Assembly (NCBI GenBank): GCA_946478525.1
Contig: CAMLCH010000011.1
Coordinates: 1 to 53,379 of the forward strand
Source: Snodgrassella alvi_G
GTDB taxonomy: Bacteria; Pseudomonadota; Gammaproteobacteria; Burkholderiales; Neisseriaceae
Length of the DNA stretch: 53,379 nucleotides
Direction of reading: 5' to 3'
Positions 36,724-46,104 of the stretch are shown piece after piece. Both the position numbers and the translations under genes were made by a program. The stretch's first letter is position 1; each line of letters opens with the position of its first letter. The notes under the pieces are model-generated. The model saw only the letters and a list, made by a program, of their open reading frames with translations, was not told the origin of the DNA and searched no databases.

Positions 36724-37062
36724 TGATATTTTATACGGTAAACCCTGATACATTTGTAAAGAGGATGATTGTCAAATAAAAGGAATTGAAGGTCATAAAT
36801 ATCAATCGTTTAGACTGCATAAATGACTGAGGTGATTACCTTCCAGTGTCAATAAAGTATAAACCCAGTAATGATAATTAATTTATCTGTCTTCCGAAAT
36901 TATTTATAAAAATTCCTGAATTTAATGACATTAGAAAACCAGTGCATTGAGAATATGTACTGGTTTTTTTATATCTGGGAAGACTTATGGAAAGAAAAAA
37001 TGCCAATTCCATATCATACTTAATGATTACAGTCATCAGTGCCATATGAATAAAATTACAGC
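36724..37062. other. Intergenic region between convergent genes
   Basis: Contains the bidirectional terminator at 36936-36968 and no gene. Confidence 0.4.
36936..36968. terminator. Bidirectional terminator
   Basis: AAACCAGTGCAT (36936-36947) pairs with ATGTACTGGTTT (36955-36966) with one wobble and a 7-nt loop. It has a T run to the right and a shorter one on the minus strand, so it can serve the HAD gene and the NTF2-like gene. Confidence 0.75.
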
Positions 37063-37431
37063 TCAAAAAATACTGTTACCATTAATTGATTTTATATTTT
37101 CAACATTATGTTCGATAACATCCCAGTGCTCTGCCAGTTTTCCCTGATGCAGACGATAGATATCGCAGACTTTATTAATATGACCATTGGCTAAAGTACA
37201 TTTAAAGAAAACATATACTATGTCATTTTCACAAGTGATATTAAGAATATCTATCTGAGGCTTAAATTGCAGAAATTTCTGCATAAAATTGAAAAAACCT
37301 TGGCGGCCGTTTTCAACATTAGGATTATGCTGAATATAATTATCATGCATATAATTGGTCAAGACAGATAAGTTTCCTTTAATAAAAATTTGTTGATAAA
37401 AATCGGCTACAATCTGCTTATTGTGATCCAT
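37063..37431 (-). CDS. SnoaL/NTF2-like domain protein
   Basis: A 122-residue single-domain protein from the ATG at 37431 (the frame extends six codons to a TTG). The pattern NKQIVADFYQQIFIKGNLSV, NYIQHNPNVENGRQGFFNFM, DIVYVFFKCTL, KVCDIYRLHQGKLAEHWDVI is typical of the SnoaL-like, cone-shaped NTF2 fold used by polyketide cyclases and many orphan enzymes. His and Asp residues in the 'YIQHNP' and 'EHWDV' positions are conserved in the family. The substrate is unknown. A lone gene. Confidence 0.8.
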   Translation of the reverse strand: MDHNKQIVADFYQQIFIKGNLSVLTNYMHDNYIQHNPNVENGRQGFFNFMQKFLQFKPQIDILNITCENDIVYVFFKCTLANGHINKVCDIYRLHQGKLAEHWDVIEHNVENIKSINGNSIF

Positions 37432-37769
37432 GCTAATTACTTTATTCAAATATTCTTCATCAGAGCAGTGTAGCGGATAGATTTAAACCGAGTAAGTAAA
37501 GTTTGCTTATAGCGGTATCAAATTATGAAAAAATATCTAAAGCCTAAAAAGGCATATTTTAACTGAACAGATTTAGAGTCTGTTTTTGTTAATTATATTC
37601 TTTTGGATAAACTATTCTTGATTTGTCGTCATTAAGTGATAATTTTGTTCAATAGATCTAATGCATTCTTACTAAATTATCAATAATCAATAATGGATAA
37701 AATCTTAATCCCTAAAATCCAAAATATCCAATAACTATGGTACTAAAATCCAGTAACTAATCACCCATA
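37432..37769. other. AT-rich intergenic region
   Basis: No gene seen. A short weak hairpin AACAGA...TCTGTT near 37565-37583 and a cluster of AAAATCC words near 37700-37750 are the only structure. Confidence 0.35.
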
Positions 37770-39038
37770 TTAAAATACCAGAATAGCGCGAAAATCGTTA
37801 ATATTGGTCAGAGTAGGGCCGGTTATTAGTAATTGTTGTATAGCGGCAAAAAAATCGTAGGCATAATGGCTGTTAAGCATACTGTTTGCCGATACTCCTA
37901 TTTGCTCTGCTTTAGATAATGTATGCGGAGTAATCCATGCGCCGGCATTGTCTTCACTGCCATCAATACCGTCGGTATCCGCCGCTAATGCATATATATT
38001 TTCAGCACCATTAAGGGCAATGGCTAATGCAAGTAAAAATTCACTATTTCGTCCGCCCCGACCTTGATGTTTTCCCAGTGTAACTGTGGTTTCTCCGCCA
38101 CTTAAAATTAACAGAGCCTTTGCTTTATGACGTAGCTGTTGATGATAAAGGGCTATGCCTGCCATTACCTGCGCTACTTCCCGTGCTTCGCCGCCAATGC
38201 GATCACCCAGATATAATACCTCCATATTCTGCTTTTCTGCCCAATGACATACATTATCAAATACCTGATTAGGAGTAATGACCAGATGAGCACTGCTGTT
38301 TGGCAGTACTTTGGGTGTTTCTGCTATAGCTGATTGCAGATAAGCTGTAATATGTTCAGGTAACTGAATATTATAACGAGCAATAATATCATGAACTTCG
38401 CTTAAAGTTGTTGGATCAGCTACAGCTGCTCCAGAACCTATGGTACTAATGTTATCACCTGCAACATCAGAAATAGCTAACGTGGTAATCGACGCGGGTG
38501 CGGCAGCTAAGGCCAGCCGGCCACCTTTGATTTGAGATAAGTGTTTACGGATGGTATTCATGGCATCGATAGGTACACCATGACCCAGTAGTTGCTTATT
38601 GATCGCTTGTTTATCAGCAAGGCTGATTGAATTTACAGGCAGGGTAGCTAACGCAGAGGCGCCGCCGGAAACCAGAAAATAGACCTGATCATTTGCTCTT
38701 AATCCCTGTACAGCATTCAATAAAGTTTGTGCAGCCAGTTGACCCGCTGAATCTGGAAGCGGATGACTGGCCTCTAGTACCTTAATGTGTTTTGTGGGGA
38801 TACTATGTCCGTAACGAGTGACTACCACACCATTCAGTGGTGGATAGCTAGGTGGCCAAATTCTTTCCCATTCTGCGGCCATGGCAGCAGCAGCTTTGCC
38901 GGCACCAACAACAATTACTTTTCCTGATGGTTTTTGAGATGGCAGATAAGGTTGCAGTTTGTTAATTGGGCTGGCAGCTATAATGGTTTGTTGGAACAAT
39001 TGCTGTAAAAAGTGAATAGCAGTTTGTTGATCTGGCAT
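37770..39038 (-). CDS. Glycerate 2-kinase (MOFRL family, TtuD/GckA type)
   Basis: Phosphorylates D-glycerate, probably to 2-phosphoglycerate as for this family, feeding glycolysis or gluconeogenesis. It has 422 residues from the ATG at 39038, chosen for its AAGGTGAG ribosome-binding site; a 21-codon upstream extension is rejected. The N-terminal DUF4147 domain shows VVGAGKAAAAMAAEWE and FLVSGGASAL, then HLSQIKGGRLA. The C-terminal MOFRL domain shows LILSGGETTVTLGKHQGRGGR and AADTDGIDGSEDNAGA. A lone gene; no tartronate genes are near. Confidence 0.88.
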   Translation of the reverse strand: MPDQQTAIHFLQQLFQQTIIAASPINKLQPYLPSQKPSGKVIVVGAGKAAAAMAAEWERIWPPSYPPLNGVVVTRYGHSIPTKHIKVLEASHPLPDSAGQLAAQTLLNAVQGLRANDQVYFLVSGGASALATLPVNSISLADKQAINKQLLGHGVPIDAMNTIRKHLSQIKGGRLALAAAPASITTLAISDVAGDNISTIGSGAAVADPTTLSEVHDIIARYNIQLPEHITAYLQSAIAETPKVLPNSSAHLVITPNQVFDNVCHWAEKQNMEVLYLGDRIGGEAREVAQVMAGIALYHQQLRHKAKALLILSGGETTVTLGKHQGRGGRNSEFLLALAIALNGAENIYALAADTDGIDGSEDNAGAWITPHTLSKAEQIGVSANSMLNSHYAYDFFAAIQQLLITGPTLTNINDFRAILVF

Positions 39039-39301
39039 GGTTCTCACCTTAAGACTACGCGATAAAGTTCTTGTTAATATTTGACACATTAATTTATGCA
39101 ACTATCACTTTTGCATGCAGAAATTTACGCTGTATACTTGTAAATGGCAAGGTTTTGATGGCATATTTTTCTGTACGTAAAGTTAGCTATATTTGTTTAA
39201 GCATAAATTTATTGTTTAATGAGCTTATAACGCAACTATGCCATAGCTATCGGCTGTTCCGTTATCCATCCAATACAAATCAAATTTTAGATTCTATCAA
39301 T

Positions 39302-39826
39302 TTACTCAGTTACAGTATTTTTATCTGCAATAAAATTTTGGGGTTTTCCTTGCACAAAAGTATTTTTAACCCGTTCTGATTTAAGAAAGTAAGGAATGCA
39401 GATCATACATTGTATAATTGCTCCAACCAAATCTATTATGATTTGTAGATCAATTGCAGATACATCAAAAATAGAAATAGTGATAAAAATATCTACAATG
39501 ATAAAAACAACACACATAATTCGGATAAAAATAAAAACCTTGGGCAATTTATAGTTTTTAGTAAAAAACAGATAAGCCAAATATATAAAAAGCAATATAA
39601 AGGTTATATTCAAAGTCATTTCAAAAATAAAACCAAATTTAAAACCGGAATGATACGAAGATGATTCAGGAGAAGTAAAAGCTGTAAACACCTCACTTTG
39701 AATGATATAAATATAACTTTCTACGACCGTTTTGGTAGTTAAGTAGATAGAAAATACAATATTTATTCCAGCCAGAATTAACCATCCACCTAATCCACTT
39801 GGCTGGTTTTGTTTGGTGATTTCCAT
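39302..39826 (-). CDS. DUF2569 family membrane protein
   Basis: A 174-residue membrane protein with about four hydrophobic helices (roughly 14-36, 68-88, 96-118 and 128-148). It opens QPSGLGGWLILAGINI and ends IPYFLKSERVKNTFV, both signatures of DUF2569 as I know it. Function unknown. The ATG follows AAGGAT. It sits alone upstream of the glycerate kinase in the accessory stretch. Confidence 0.75.
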   Translation of the reverse strand: MEITKQNQPSGLGGWLILAGINIVFSIYLTTKTVVESYIYIIQSEVFTAFTSPESSSYHSGFKFGFIFEMTLNITFILLFIYLAYLFFTKNYKLPKVFIFIRIMCVVFIIVDIFITISIFDVSAIDLQIIIDLVGAIIQCMICIPYFLKSERVKNTFVQGKPQNFIADKNTVTE

Positions 39827-40442
39827 AATTTTATCCTTTGAAATAAATTAGTTATTAAAATATTATTTGCTGATTAGCTTACTTATGAATGATTTATAAA
39901 TAGCAATATAATTTAGTAAACTTAGGTAATTTAATTGTAAACTAAATTTAAGAATATAGACCAGTTAATAAGCACTGAATTGTTCGAATTAAACAGAACA
40001 TATACATGTATTATCAGTAATGAAAGTGTATAAACGGCCTGGGTGCGGTATCAGGTTAACAAAGATCATAAATTTACTTCATTACAATAATAAATAATTA
40101 ATAAAAATAGACTATTGAAGGCATCAGCAAAAATATATCTCTATTTAAATAATATTTCCTAAATATAAATTTTGTCTAAACTTGACTACTATATCGATAA
40201 TAGATTTTCTTAAATGAAATGGTTATTTCATAGATTTATATAATTTGTTACAAGTTTTTTAATACCTCTGTCCGAAGTCTACTTGAAATATGCTTTAATT
40301 GAAAATAACTTTGCTTAAATTTTTTGGTAATTTAGTTTATTTTGTATTGTTTATATTCTATAACAATAAACATAAATTTAATATATTATCTATGATTTAC
40401 TATTGCTGTATTTTACTGTTTAAAGTCAATTGATTTAAATAT
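39827..40442. other. AT-rich intergenic region
   Basis: About 615 nt with neither a supported gene nor a readable relic in the frames I scanned. A GC-richer island GGCCTGGGTGCGG lies near 40036-40050. Confidence 0.35.
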
Positions 40443-41450
40443 TTATTTAATTTTCTTTAAAATGAAGTACTTTTTATCATTATAAACATTTAAGTATGGA
40501 GACTCCCATAAATATTTTTTACCATAAAAATAGATTTTTCCAAAATCTTTAGTTTTTTTCAGTACATCACTTTCATAACCATCTAAAGTTTTTGCATACG
40601 TTAATAAAAGATTATTATTAACTACTTTTCCAGTTAATAAATATTTTTCCAACATTTGGTAGCCTACCATTTCAAAAATTATGCTATTTTTTGAAATATA
40701 TAATGTAATGGTTTTTTCTTCTCTCCAGTCCTTGGATTTTTTATTTATTCCACTGTACTTTCCCAGCCAGTTGTTTGGAATTTCTAAAGTGTTAGAAATT
40801 TCATTCCAAAACCGTTTATACCTTTTTTCATTTTTAATACCAAATGTATAATTCCCGCTATCACTATCTGTAATATATTTGTTAGGGGTAGGGCAATCAT
40901 ATATTGTAGTACTTAAGTTTAGATCGATTAATTTCCCTTGACTATTGACCCCTAGTAACTTGGTAATTTTATAATATTCTTCTTTAGGGTAATAAATGCC
41001 TAAAGAGATTACAGACTGATAATTTTCTTTTAAATTAGTTTGTAAATTATAGCTATAATCAACACCTTCAGGAACTTGTAGAGTATCAGTAATTACATCA
41101 TTTCTTGTAATTATAAGATAACTGATTTTCTTATCTTTTAAAAATACTTCTTGAAAGCTCATGGATGGAATATTTAACAAGGCTCCTCCTCTATCAATAA
41201 TATTATCTGTATTGGTATTAAAAAATAAAGCCATTTGTTTTGGTAATGAATTTTCTGCATCATAGTTGTGATATTTTTCTAAATTAATATTCTCTAAATT
41301 GTGTTGACTGGTCAAATTACCATGTTGTGTATATTGTTTACATTTAACGAGTAATTGGTCGCTTTTTTGATCACAATCTGATAGATATTGACTAGCATAG
41401 GTTGACCCGCAAAGTGAGATTAATAACAATGTAGAAAGTAGTTTTTTCAT
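40443..41450 (-). CDS. Secreted protein of unknown function
   Basis: A 335-residue protein with a signal peptide (MKKLLSTLLLISLCGSTYAS, cleavage after about residue 19). The mature part is rich in Asn, Lys and Tyr. Cysteines near the start (SDCDQKSDQLLVKCKQY) could form a disulfide. The C-terminal third has alternating hydrophobic strands (KTITLYISKNSIIFEMVGYQ; YLLTGKVVNNNLLLTYAK) suggesting a beta-rich domain. I do not recognise a family. It is very AT-rich relative to its neighbours, and it lies beside a Sel1-repeat relic on the same strand, as do many orphan secreted effector or immunity genes. Confidence 0.65.
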   Translation of the reverse strand: MKKLLSTLLLISLCGSTYASQYLSDCDQKSDQLLVKCKQYTQHGNLTSQHNLENINLEKYHNYDAENSLPKQMALFFNTNTDNIIDRGGALLNIPSMSFQEVFLKDKKISYLIITRNDVITDTLQVPEGVDYSYNLQTNLKENYQSVISLGIYYPKEEYYKITKLLGVNSQGKLIDLNLSTTIYDCPTPNKYITDSDSGNYTFGIKNEKRYKRFWNEISNTLEIPNNWLGKYSGINKKSKDWREEKTITLYISKNSIIFEMVGYQMLEKYLLTGKVVNNNLLLTYAKTLDGYESDVLKKTKDFGKIYFYGKKYLWESPYLNVYNDKKYFILKKIK

Positions 41451-41633
41451 CGTTTTTCTTCAATTTAATTACAAGTTTATTTGATAACGAATTTCAGTTA
41501 ATTATAGGTAAAATTATCAATCAACAGATTGATAATTTTAGTATTACTTTTAAACATAATTTTCTAATATGTAAATCAAAACTATATTCACTAATATACT
41601 GGTTATCCAATGTTGTTATATAGTAAGTTTAAA

Positions 41634-41895
41634 TCATTTTTTACAAGTTTCTCTTATACCACTTGCTCAAGCTTGCTTAACATACTGTTTAACTAAAGAA
41701 TCATCTTGTTGAACAGCTTTCTTCATACATACTTGCTAAAAAGTGTAGTACTTCCTAGTGACTTTATTCTGTCGTTTTGGTATAGCCAAATATGGCTTTT
41801 TGCTTATTTTGTCCAATTCCTTCGCCTCTATAGTACATCAGCGCTAATTTTTGTGCCAAAGTGTTACCTTTATTCTCTCTATCATCAAATATTAT
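41634..41895 (-). pseudogene. Sel1-repeat protein relic
   Basis: The minus strand reads RENKGNTLAQKLALMYYRGE, GIGQNKQKAIFGYTKTTE, stop, then LHFLASMYE, a frame change, KKAVQQDDSLVKQYVKQA, stop, ASGIRETCKK and a TGA at 41634-41636. 'A..LALMYYRGEGI.QN..KAI..Y.K' followed by '.QDDSLVKQYVKQA' is the Sel1 repeat consensus (A..LG..Y..G.GV..D..KA..WY.KA). Stops and at least one frameshift make it dead. The + strand frame at 41706-41924 is its shadow. Confidence 0.7.
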
Positions 41896-42129
41896 GCCTG
41901 ATAAAATTTAGATTAATAAGTTAAGTGATTGTTAATAATCTCAGGATTTTAAATTTTATTTATTTTAGTATATTTATACTGAAGCATAAATATTCAATAA
42001 TATTTGTTTAAATTAGTATTGTTAAGGTTCTTTACCTGTTTACCCCCTCCAAGCTGTTCGGGAATGCTAAGATGAAGTTATTAATGATGTTAATTGCGAA
42101 ATTTGCAAATATTAATAGTTTATGTCAAT

Positions 42130-45100
42130 TTAATCAAAACGGTGTGTATAACGGAATTCTCCACCGAATGATTCTGTACCGAAGTGCAGAATGCTTTGCA
42201 GAGCACGACTTATTTGGTAGGTAATACTAACTGTTTGCGTAGCACTTTCGATACCATACAGGTAGCTGATGTAAAGGTTATTAGAAAGATGTTTGCCTAC
42301 CGTAATAGCCTGTTCGGCTGGATTCATTTCTCCTGTTTGGGTGTTACGTGTTTGATGGCTGGTAATGCCGATATCATCTACCAATTTTATTTTATCGTTC
42401 AGTCCGCCAGCTAGCCAAGCACTGGCAGCAGCAGCAATAGCTGCTTCATCACCGGCACTGCCACTACTGGGTCGATTGAGTACCAGCCATGACAATTTGT
42501 CTTTTTCACTCATTGCTTCATTGGCGATGAGGGTAATTCGTGGACTGTCCAGGCGTCCCAGCGCTTCGACACCGGCACCCACCTGTGAGTAGCGGCGTTT
42601 GGCACGAATCTTCAGATTAGGATTGTCCATTGGACCAACGAAAGAAATAGTACTGCCATGTTGGATGATCAAATCTTGCCCATATGCTTTGTACTGACCT
42701 TTAACCACATTAACGGTACCAACAATTTGAATGGTTTTGCCTGGGGCTGCGGTGGCAGTGAGCTGACCACCCAGTAAAACATCAATGCCTACTCCGCTAA
42801 AGCGAAAAGCATTGTTCATATCCAGATCAATATTAAGGCGGACTGGAGTAGGACGTTCATGTTCTTCGGTTTTTTCTCTACCCAGTACCACTACATCGTC
42901 ATCTAGTTGGGGCATACCTGATTGCTGCATACCAAACAGACCATTATCTACTTTTAATTTACCGGTTAAGGCAATACCGTGACTGATGGTGTATTGCAGT
43001 TGTGTGTTACCACTAATGGTGAGACGACGGTTAATTTGATCGAATATATTATATTTATTAAAGCGAGCAGTCACATTGATGTCAGGAGTCAGTTTTGTCA
43101 TATCCACTACTCCATTCAGGTTAATGGAACCATCACGACGAGTGAAGTTAAGACTTTCAATCAGCCAGCGTCGTCCCTGAAAATGACTTTTGAGGCTACC
43201 ATTTTCTAGAATAGTACCATTGGTCTGATCGCGATAATAAAGGTTGGTGCCGGATAAGGTTCCATTTAATGAAGGTTCACTAAGCTGGCCATTAATGGCG
43301 GCATCGGCATGCATTGTGCCCTTGATCTGCATACCAATTGGTAATAGATTTTTGGTTTCGCTTAGGTCGGGCAGATCAATTTTAATACGCCCATTTATTG
43401 GGGCACTGCTTAGTTTACTTAATGAATTTTTATTGATAATCAGGGTTGCATCAGCATTGCCGTAACGGGTCAGAGCGCTCAGGTGGTTGTTGATACGCTC
43501 ACTTTGAAACTGGGTATCTAAGCGCAAATTATGCAAATTTAGGCTCTGCTGATGTTGTGGCAGAATAATATCACCGGCTTGCTGATAAATTTTAAGATAT
43601 CCCTGCATATTTTGGCCGTAATTAAAATCCCAGTCACCACCCAGAGTTAAATTTTGCCCAAATAGCCAAGATAGAAAATTGTTAGGTTTACCGCTGCTAT
43701 TTTTGCTAGCTACGGCCATGGCGATTTTATTATTTCTTCGCTCAATCAGGTTATGCAACTCGCGTATGGCTAGATTGCTGGCGTTGCCATGAGTGGATAA
43801 TCCGTTATTCTTTTCCCAATTCAGTTTATTCAAAATAAGACTACCACCCAGTGCTGCCCAGCGAGCATTCTGCATGCTGATGCGTTGCGCTCCGGCTTCC
43901 AGTTGAATGGGATTAAGCAATTTAAGATTAAGAGCGCCATTAATATCAAGAATATTAACGCGACCATGCCATTGATAATTCTGGTCTAGACCACCATTAG
44001 CGTTAAGGTTAAGGTTATAAGGTTTCCCGTCAAGTGAAAGGTTGCTGTTGCCTTGAATATGGTGCTGATTTCCTCTCCCGTTTATATTGATATCAGTGTT
44101 GTTGATCACGGTAGAGTTGTTTTTGCTATTGCCATTAATATAAATGTGATCGGCATTCAGGTTAAGCAGTAATGGCTGGCTGATATCTGGTGAACCATTC
44201 AACTTGAAATCTAATTGGTTGATGTTGAGCAGTTGGGCAATTTCAAGATTACGTGCTGCTCCACTGAGATTTGCGGTCAGTTTTTTAGGTTCTCCGGCGA
44301 TAAATCCTTTTGTGGTTAGTAATCCTTTTATACCAAATCCAAATAAACTCAGATTAGGCGCATTGATATCCAGATTAAGTTTATCGCCATTTTTGCCAAA
44401 ACTACCCGTACCATTAATACGGTTTGGACCTAAAGTGATAAGGATATCGGTTTGTTCCAAGTGCTCTTTACGGTAGCGAATATTAGCTTTACCAGCCAGA
44501 GGAGCATTAGAAAGTATGCTGTTGTGCCATAACATTTTTACTTGAATGTCAGTATCTTTCGCCAGTTTACCAGAAGCATCTATGTGACCATTAATACTAC
44601 CGCTTGGAAAGGTGTCATTGAGTTTGGCCGGATTAAAATTATTGCTATTAATATCAATTTGGAGTGCCTGATCCTGATACAAAGCCAGACTACCTTTGGC
44701 TGTGAAGTTGCCACCGCCATTAGGTGTGATATTTAATTTATCCAGTAATAAGGTGCGCTGATGATTTTCTTCATCGGTAACAATTTGGAGCAATCCATCA
44801 CTGGTGGCTTTTTCTGTTATCAGTTGCCACTGGGTATTTAAACCATTGAAAGAACCAAATATGCGAATGTTGCCATTCAATGAGCCGGGCAGGTTGTTTG
44901 CCAGTGCGTCCTTGGCGTAGATACGTAACAGTTGGTTGTTTAATTCGAGTTGTTTGCCAGCTGTATTAATATAACCTTTGGTAATGATTTGTCCCTGTTG
45001 TAATAATTGTGAAGTTAGGCTCGGCAGTACCATTTTTCCAGTACTATCAATATTAATATCACCTTCAATACTTCGTATGGGCAGTCCTCTGACATGATTA

Positions 45101-46104
45101 TCGTTATAAGCAAGAGGTTTTTCGTTTCCTAGCTTAATATGTCCTGCCAGACTCTCTGAATTATCAGAAAGTGGTGAAAGATCAATATTCATGTTCAGGT
45201 CAGCCATAGGCAGTTCGGAAAAAAATGCTGCCGGATTAATGTGTTGGCCTTGTACGTTTAGGGTAACTATTTTGTGATTCAGTTTTAGTGCATAGGGTCT
45301 GAGTATAATATGAGAACGAAAATGGATATTGTCGCCATCTAGTCGGGCAAATAAATCAGGTTGTTGCAGGCTACCCTGAAGTAAGGCTGCACTTTGCACC
45401 GCTTTTTTATCCAGTTCGCCTGAACCATTAAAATTTCCGCTCAAAGCAAAAGGTGTTTGTGTTTTAATGCTCAGCTTACCCTGAATAGTCTGCCATGGTG
45501 TGTTTAATTCATTGATAATCAGCTCATGCTGGTTATGATCATATATGTAGCTGGCCTGTGTAGTAGCCAGAATAGGGTTATGTTTTTTTCCGAGGCTTAA
45601 GCCACCTAAAATAATTTTATCAGCACTGATTTTTACGGGTAGTTTAATGCTTCGAGGTAGAGTAGGAGCCGGTTTAGGAGCTGGTTCGCTATGTCCAATG
45701 TAATTTATGTTACCTACTTCAAGTAATCTGATATGTAAATGTCTATGCCATATTTCTCGATTGTTCCAGTCCAGTTTAACTTTTTCGATATACAAATCAA
45801 AATTACGATTATTTACCTGAACATTACGACCGCTAAAACCTTGCCACACGCTGCCGTTAAGTTGCTCTGCAGTGATGTTGACTCCAAACCACTTAGGTAC
45901 GGTAAATAAGCCGAAACGCAAACCAGAATGGGTGGTGATCATCCATAAAGTTAAACTGAGCAAAAGCAGTAACAATATCAGAGATATCCGCAAAATGGTT
46001 TTCAGCCATTTTTTTTTGCGTCTCAACGGTGATGAATTAACAGCTGGTTTGTCTGCAGATGTTGGCGGTACCGGATTAGAAGGATTGGCTGTGGATTCGG
46101 TCAT
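42130..46104 (-). CDS. tamB: Translocation and assembly module subunit TamB
   Basis: A giant AsmA-like/DUF490 protein of 1324 residues that spans the periplasm from an inner-membrane anchor and works with TamA in outer-membrane assembly and phospholipid transport. The start is the ATG at 46104, which overlaps the tamA stop as TGATG. A Pro/Ser/Thr-rich cytoplasmic lead and RRKKKWLKT precede one hydrophobic helix (about 36-55). Long arrays of beta-strand repeats with many 'GxxxxxNG' turns follow. The C-terminal DUF490 domain contains IDVLLGGQLTATAAPGKTI, VVKGQYKAYGQDL, GPMDNPNLKIRA and DKLSWLVLNRP, and the protein ends FGGEFRYTHRFD, a TamA-docking beta-signature. Confidence 0.94.
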   Translation of the reverse strand: MTESTANPSNPVPPTSADKPAVNSSPLRRKKKWLKTILRISLILLLLLLSLTLWMITTHSGLRFGLFTVPKWFGVNITAEQLNGSVWQGFSGRNVQVNNRNFDLYIEKVKLDWNNREIWHRHLHIRLLEVGNINYIGHSEPAPKPAPTLPRSIKLPVKISADKIILGGLSLGKKHNPILATTQASYIYDHNQHELIINELNTPWQTIQGKLSIKTQTPFALSGNFNGSGELDKKAVQSAALLQGSLQQPDLFARLDGDNIHFRSHIILRPYALKLNHKIVTLNVQGQHINPAAFFSELPMADLNMNIDLSPLSDNSESLAGHIKLGNEKPLAYNDNHVRGLPIRSIEGDINIDSTGKMVLPSLTSQLLQQGQIITKGYINTAGKQLELNNQLLRIYAKDALANNLPGSLNGNIRIFGSFNGLNTQWQLITEKATSDGLLQIVTDEENHQRTLLLDKLNITPNGGGNFTAKGSLALYQDQALQIDINSNNFNPAKLNDTFPSGSINGHIDASGKLAKDTDIQVKMLWHNSILSNAPLAGKANIRYRKEHLEQTDILITLGPNRINGTGSFGKNGDKLNLDINAPNLSLFGFGIKGLLTTKGFIAGEPKKLTANLSGAARNLEIAQLLNINQLDFKLNGSPDISQPLLLNLNADHIYINGNSKNNSTVINNTDININGRGNQHHIQGNSNLSLDGKPYNLNLNANGGLDQNYQWHGRVNILDINGALNLKLLNPIQLEAGAQRISMQNARWAALGGSLILNKLNWEKNNGLSTHGNASNLAIRELHNLIERRNNKIAMAVASKNSSGKPNNFLSWLFGQNLTLGGDWDFNYGQNMQGYLKIYQQAGDIILPQHQQSLNLHNLRLDTQFQSERINNHLSALTRYGNADATLIINKNSLSKLSSAPINGRIKIDLPDLSETKNLLPIGMQIKGTMHADAAINGQLSEPSLNGTLSGTNLYYRDQTNGTILENGSLKSHFQGRRWLIESLNFTRRDGSINLNGVVDMTKLTPDINVTARFNKYNIFDQINRRLTISGNTQLQYTISHGIALTGKLKVDNGLFGMQQSGMPQLDDDVVVLGREKTEEHERPTPVRLNIDLDMNNAFRFSGVGIDVLLGGQLTATAAPGKTIQIVGTVNVVKGQYKAYGQDLIIQHGSTISFVGPMDNPNLKIRAKRRYSQVGAGVEALGRLDSPRITLIANEAMSEKDKLSWLVLNRPSSGSAGDEAAIAAAASAWLAGGLNDKIKLVDDIGITSHQTRNTQTGEMNPAEQAITVGKHLSNNLYISYLYGIESATQTVSITYQISRALQSILHFGTESFGGEFRYTHRFD

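Noticed and set aside
41706..41924. Open frame of 72 codons on the + strand
   Set aside because: It is the antisense shadow of the Sel1-repeat relic.
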